Under the pieces are notes generated by a model. The model was given only the letters and a program-made list of their open reading frames with translations, made no database searches and was not told the DNA's origin. 6,763 nt of DNA from JBHELT01 sp046262935 (GTDB lineage Bacteria > Actinomycetota > CADDZG01 > JAHWKV01): contig JBHELT010000087.1 in the NCBI GenBank assembly GCA_046262935.1, forward strand, positions 1 through 6,763, given 5' to 3'. The position numbers were made by a program, and so were the translations under genes. This document shows, in pieces, positions 4,066 to 6,763 of this stretch; position 1 is the stretch's first letter, and every line of letters starts with the position of its first letter.

Positions 4066-5901
4066 ATGACTACATGCGCAACACCTACTGCTGGCGCGAC
4101 TTCGCGCGCTCGCTACCTCGGGGCGGTCATGATGATTCTCGGAAGCATCACGATGGTCCAGGCGATACCAACCTCTTTTGCATCCGGAAGCCTTACCTTC
4201 ACGAAGAACCAAAACGCGAGTCCCCAAGCTTCAACGGTGACTCAAACTTCGGCTGGCTGGAACGAACCTGCCGGTGTCATCGCCAGCGATGGGTCCGGAT
4301 GGATGTCGTTCCAGGGATTCGGCGGTAGCTCAGGAGCCAGCCGGATAGTCGCAGGTGGTGAGTGGCTAGACGCAGGGCTGGCGAAATACAGCACCGACCG
4401 CGGCGGCGACAGTGGAGACGTGACGGCAGCCGCGGACCGCGCCAACACGGTTTTCATCGGTCACTTCGATTCGGGGTTGCAAAGCGAAATCGACTACACA
4501 CGCGACGGGGGAAAGACGTGGCAGACCGCGTCGAACGTACTGGGTCAACCAGCACAGGAGTCCGCCAATCCATTCCAGATCGATCGCCCGTGGATAGCGG
4601 CTTACAGCCCCGACAGCGATTTCCACCACACAAAGCTTTATCTCACGTATCACGACTTCTTCGGCCCGGGCGCGATGTGGATGGTCGCATGTTCGATGCA
4701 AACAGGAAGTCTCGCCTGCGGAGCGCCGCGAACGATCAACGGTGCCGAGTCGGCCTGTAACGCCATACCGGGTGGCATCACCGTGGCGCCAGCAGGACCC
4801 CACGCGGGAAGGGTCTTCTCGGTCTGGACAACTGCCGATCCCGTCCTTAATCCTGTGTCCGGATGCAACTTCACGGAGGCGGCACCGTTCTACAGGATCC
4901 TAGTGGCGTACTCAGATAACGCCGATGCCGGACCTGCATCCACCTGGACGACAACGACTGTCTATGTGGGCCCGACCAACGATCCGAAGTGTGCCAACAC
5001 AGCTCCGATAAACGGAGTCACAACCGCCACATGCGCCGACGCGAGCATGCTTTTCACTCCTATCGCTACGGACAACGCCGGCAACGCTTATATCGCTTTC
5101 ATCGACTACATCGATACGCTCGATGAGTCATACGATGTTTATCTCTCGCGCTCGCTCGATGGCGGCACCACCTGGAACGGAAAGGGCGACGGCACGGGGG
5201 CCCCCATCCGAGTCGACCATTCCCCAGGGACACATATCCTTCCAGCTATCGCCGCTGGCGATGCGGGCAGGATCGGCATCGGCTATTACCAAACCGATTT
5301 CGTCACCAAGCCGTTCATGGTCGGGGAAACCTGCCCCTCGAGTTTCAGAGGGATAGTGGCTTGCGGCGGCAAACCGCATCCACAGCCGCCCGATACCCCC
5401 TGGAAAACGATGGGAGCGATAAGTGTTAATGCTGATTCTGCCAACCCGACATTCGAAGAGGCGCAGGCATCGGACTCAGGAGTCGTTGTGCACTATGGCG
5501 ATGCCTGCAACGTTGGCATCTTCTGCAGCGGCGGGGCCGATGGGAACCGAAGCCTGCTCGACGCGACCGCCGGGTTCGTCGATCTCGCCGGCCGTTTCGT
5601 CTTCGGCTGGACCGATCAGCGCGAAGATCCGCAGGCCCTCGCCCATTCTTCGAGTACCAACGCTACGCAAGATCAGGGCCTTAGAGACCGCGTTTACATG
5701 GCCTGCGAAGCATCGGGGCCTTCGCTTCTAGCGTCACCGACAGGCCCCTCCATCTGCAGGCAAGCGAGCGTTTTGGGAGAAAAGTCAACTAGGGGCCTGG
5801 GCGCTACAGGGCCCCCTCCGGCCATCTACGCGGGGTTCGCGATGCTGGTCATTGGCTTGCTGATGTTAACGATGGTCAGAACCAGGAAGACTCCTAGCTG
5901 A
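4066..5901 (+). CDS. Exported, membrane-anchored protein with Asp-box (sialidase/BNR-like) repeats
   Basis: A 611-residue protein. Residues 1-40 look like a signal peptide: a basic n-region with R14 and R16, then a hydrophobic stretch AVMMILGSITMVQAIP and a small-residue cleavage area near SFAS. At the other end, about 586-604 is one hydrophobic membrane segment followed by RTRKTPS, so the body should face outside. Two good Asp-boxes (S/T-x-D-x-G-x-T-W) are present: T145-W152 (TRDGGKTW) and S363-W370 (SLDGGTTW); a degenerate one (DAGPASTW) ends at W294. Asp-boxes mark blades of sialidase-like beta-propellers. I see no FRIP-type motif or clear arginine triad, so sialidase activity is not supported; binding or hydrolysis of another glycan or polymer is possible. 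Twelve cysteines follow the signal peptide, several closely paired (209/218, 423/433, 481/487), suggesting disulfides. The start has no RBS; ATGs at residues 22-23 would remove the n-region. Confidence 0.8.
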   Translation: MTTCATPTAGATSRARYLGAVMMILGSITMVQAIPTSFASGSLTFTKNQNASPQASTVTQTSAGWNEPAGVIASDGSGWMSFQGFGGSSGASRIVAGGEWLDAGLAKYSTDRGGDSGDVTAAADRANTVFIGHFDSGLQSEIDYTRDGGKTWQTASNVLGQPAQESANPFQIDRPWIAAYSPDSDFHHTKLYLTYHDFFGPGAMWMVACSMQTGSLACGAPRTINGAESACNAIPGGITVAPAGPHAGRVFSVWTTADPVLNPVSGCNFTEAAPFYRILVAYSDNADAGPASTWTTTTVYVGPTNDPKCANTAPINGVTTATCADASMLFTPIATDNAGNAYIAFIDYIDTLDESYDVYLSRSLDGGTTWNGKGDGTGAPIRVDHSPGTHILPAIAAGDAGRIGIGYYQTDFVTKPFMVGETCPSSFRGIVACGGKPHPQPPDTPWKTMGAISVNADSANPTFEEAQASDSGVVVHYGDACNVGIFCSGGADGNRSLLDATAGFVDLAGRFVFGWTDQREDPQALAHSSSTNATQDQGLRDRVYMACEASGPSLLASPTGPSICRQASVLGEKSTRGLGATGPPPAIYAGFAMLVIGLLMLTMVRTRKTPS

Positions 5902-5915
5902 GTCCTTAGTCGGCT

Positions 5916-6200
5916 CTAGTTTGAGGTCACCTTTTCCGGCTCTGGTATCTCGATCACTTCGTCCCCTGCAGCCCGAGGAGCTGAACGAAAGTTGATCGCC
6001 TCGTGCGTCCCATCACAGAACGGTTTGTTGCCCGATCCGCCACACCTACAAAGCGCAGCGTTCTTTCGCTCGACGATGAATTCATTTCCTTCGGAGTCAA
6101 TGACCGTGAAGTTGCCTTTCACCAAGAGTGGCCCGTTGTCGGATGATTGAATCACGGCAGGTTCGTTCGGATCACGCGGGCGTTTGTCATCATCGCTCAT
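5916..6200 (-). CDS. CDGSH-type iron-sulfur protein
   Basis: A 94-residue protein with one CDGSH iron-sulfur domain. The cluster motif is complete at residues 51-66: CRCGGSGNKPFCDGTH, with C51, C53, C62 and H66 as the 3Cys-1His ligands of a redox-active [2Fe-2S] cluster. The N-terminal part (NGPLLVKGNFTVIDSEGNEF) is the strand-rich segment common in bacterial members. Family members (mitoNEET and bacterial relatives) take part in electron or cluster transfer and redox sensing; the partner here is unknown. ATG 6200-6198 was chosen because AGGAGG lies 6 nt upstream. The frame stays open to an upstream ATG at 6377 that overlaps the stop of the preceding gene as ATGA; that form would add 59 residues with a hydrophobic segment. 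The RBS sits inside a predicted hairpin (6205-6238). The gene converges on the surface-protein gene with a 14-bp gap and no clear terminator. Confidence 0.88.
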   Translation of the reverse strand: MSDDDKRPRDPNEPAVIQSSDNGPLLVKGNFTVIDSEGNEFIVERKNAALCRCGGSGNKPFCDGTHEAINFRSAPRAAGDEVIEIPEPEKVTSN

Positions 6201-6204
6201 GTTC

Positions 6205-6238
6205 AGCCTCCTATGATCTGCGTTGTGCGTAGGAGACT
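6205..6238 (-). promoter_or_regulatory. Predicted mRNA hairpin sequestering the CDGSH RBS
   Basis: In the minus-strand transcript AGUCUCCUA (6238-6230) can pair with UAGGAGGCU (6213-6205), a 9-bp stem with one G-U pair and a 16-nt loop. The 3' arm contains the entire AGGAGG. This is the form of a translational switch. The pairing is read from the sequence; regulation is inferred. Confidence 0.5.
6207..6212 (-). promoter_or_regulatory. Ribosome binding site of the CDGSH gene
   Basis: AGGAGG on the minus strand, 6 nt before the ATG at 6200. It is a full consensus site and decides the start over the upstream in-frame ATG at 6377. Confidence 0.85.
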
Positions 6239-6373
6239 TTCTTACCCAAGGGACCACAACAATAACCAGGCAAAGCAAGCTGCATCCTGGGAATTGTGAG
6301 GTCAGTTTCCGGCGGGAGGTTTCGCATTGAGCGATCCAATCGGTCAGACAGTAACAGATGCCAGAGTCGAACT

Positions 6374-6763
6374 TCATGCGCGACTAAACTCGATGTCGAG
6401 CCAGCAGCCCTGGAGCCGCTTTCTTCTCCATGACTCTTCGGTAGCGGGTCTTGAAAAAGTCACGTGGATTCGAAGATCGGTTGGCGAAGGTTGCCCGAGC
6501 GACCGCCACTCGTTGACGAGCCGCAAAAGAAATCTTTCGGCATCCTTGCTTGCAACGAAAAGCTCTGACAACTTAAGGTCGGTTCTTGTGTTTCTGACGC
6601 GAATCCACGCAACACCCGAATAATCAATGCTGGTCACTCCGATTATCTCCTTGCCTCGGCCCAGCCACCCTCCGATCAGTTGCTCTTCAGCCGCAAGCGT
6701 CAGAAACATGAAGAGATCTCTTCCAGCCTTCATGCCAAGTTTGGTGCCTTCATTCATTCCCAA
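6374..6763 (-). CDS. Unrecognised protein, probably truncated at its 5' end by the window edge
   Basis: An open frame of 129 codons from the right edge to TGA 6376-6374. It could start at TTG 6763 or ATG 6757, but no RBS can be seen inside the window, so the true start may lie outside. I do not recognise a family. The N-terminal third is mixed hydrophobic (DLFMFLTLAAEEQLIGGWLG), followed by strand-like stretches (EIIGVTSIDYSGVAWIRVRNT), a helix-like SELFVASKDAERFLLRLVNEWRSL, and a strand-like DLRIHVTFSRP. The end is basic and Trp-rich (EESWRRKRLQGCWLDIEF). This alternation looks like a small alpha/beta cytosolic protein. Its stop overlaps an upstream in-frame ATG of the CDGSH reading frame (ATGA). 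A shorter plus-strand frame (6327-6623) lies opposite and was judged less likely. Confidence 0.5.
   Translation of the reverse strand: MGMNEGTKLGMKAGRDLFMFLTLAAEEQLIGGWLGRGKEIIGVTSIDYSGVAWIRVRNTRTDLKLSELFVASKDAERFLLRLVNEWRSLGQPSPTDLRIHVTFSRPATEESWRRKRLQGCWLDIEFSRA

Noticed and set aside
4366..4803. Long minus-strand frame opposite the surface-protein gene
   Set aside because: It is an Arg-rich shadow frame inside a 611-residue gene with a signal peptide, Asp-boxes and an anchor; no independent support.
6327..6623. 98-codon plus-strand frame with TTG start and GGGAGG 7 nt upstream
   Set aside because: The RBS-like site is good, but the product is Ser/Arg-rich with no recognisable fold pattern and lies opposite a longer, more protein-like frame that runs to the edge. 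Not fully excluded.

Overview
The window is a moderately GC-rich bacterial chromosomal segment packed with short genes. It suggests an actinobacterium-like organism. Three minus-strand genes have no Shine-Dalgarno but carry a TANNNT -10 box 6-7 nt before the ATG, the arrangement of leaderless mRNAs common in Actinobacteria. A tandem VOC protein of the Cfp30B type and a DinB-like protein also fit that phylum. This is inference; there is no rRNA or marker gene to place it.

Layout. 1-200 (+): C-terminal TOBE/Mop-type domain of a protein cut by the window edge. 276-916 (-): vapB-vapC toxin-antitoxin pair with a 4-nt TTGA overlap and a perfect 8-bp inverted repeat over its -10 box and start codon. 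947-1435 (-): DinB-like metal-binding protein. 1523-2311 (+): two-domain VOC protein with a strong RBS. 2308-2682 (-): TfoX N-terminal-domain protein, its stop overlapping the VOC stop. 2752-3429 (+): DUF2461-family protein starting at TTG. 3480-3872 (-): single-domain VOC protein keeping a full metal-ligand set. 4066-5901 (+): large exported, membrane-anchored protein with two Asp-box (sialidase/BNR-type) repeats. 5916-6200 (-): CDGSH iron-sulfur protein whose RBS lies in a predicted mRNA hairpin. 6374-6763 (-): unrecognised gene running to the window edge.

Apart from vapBC, which is clearly co-transcribed, the genes mostly alternate in strand and look like separate units. They do not form one pathway. 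They are small stand-alone domains (VOC twice, DinB, TfoX-N, DUF2461, CDGSH) of the kind often linked to detoxification, thiol/metal chemistry or stress, beside a toxin-antitoxin module and a cell-surface protein. I found no convincing new multi-gene system. The most interesting signals are regulatory: the vapB operator with its leaderless promoter, the repeated leaderless pattern, and the RBS-sequestering hairpin ahead of the CDGSH gene, possibly linked to an alternative membrane-anchored form of that protein. No tRNA, rRNA, CRISPR array, transposase or convincing intrinsic terminator was seen. No gene-free stretch exceeds 300 bases; the longest are 3873-4065 and 6201-6373.
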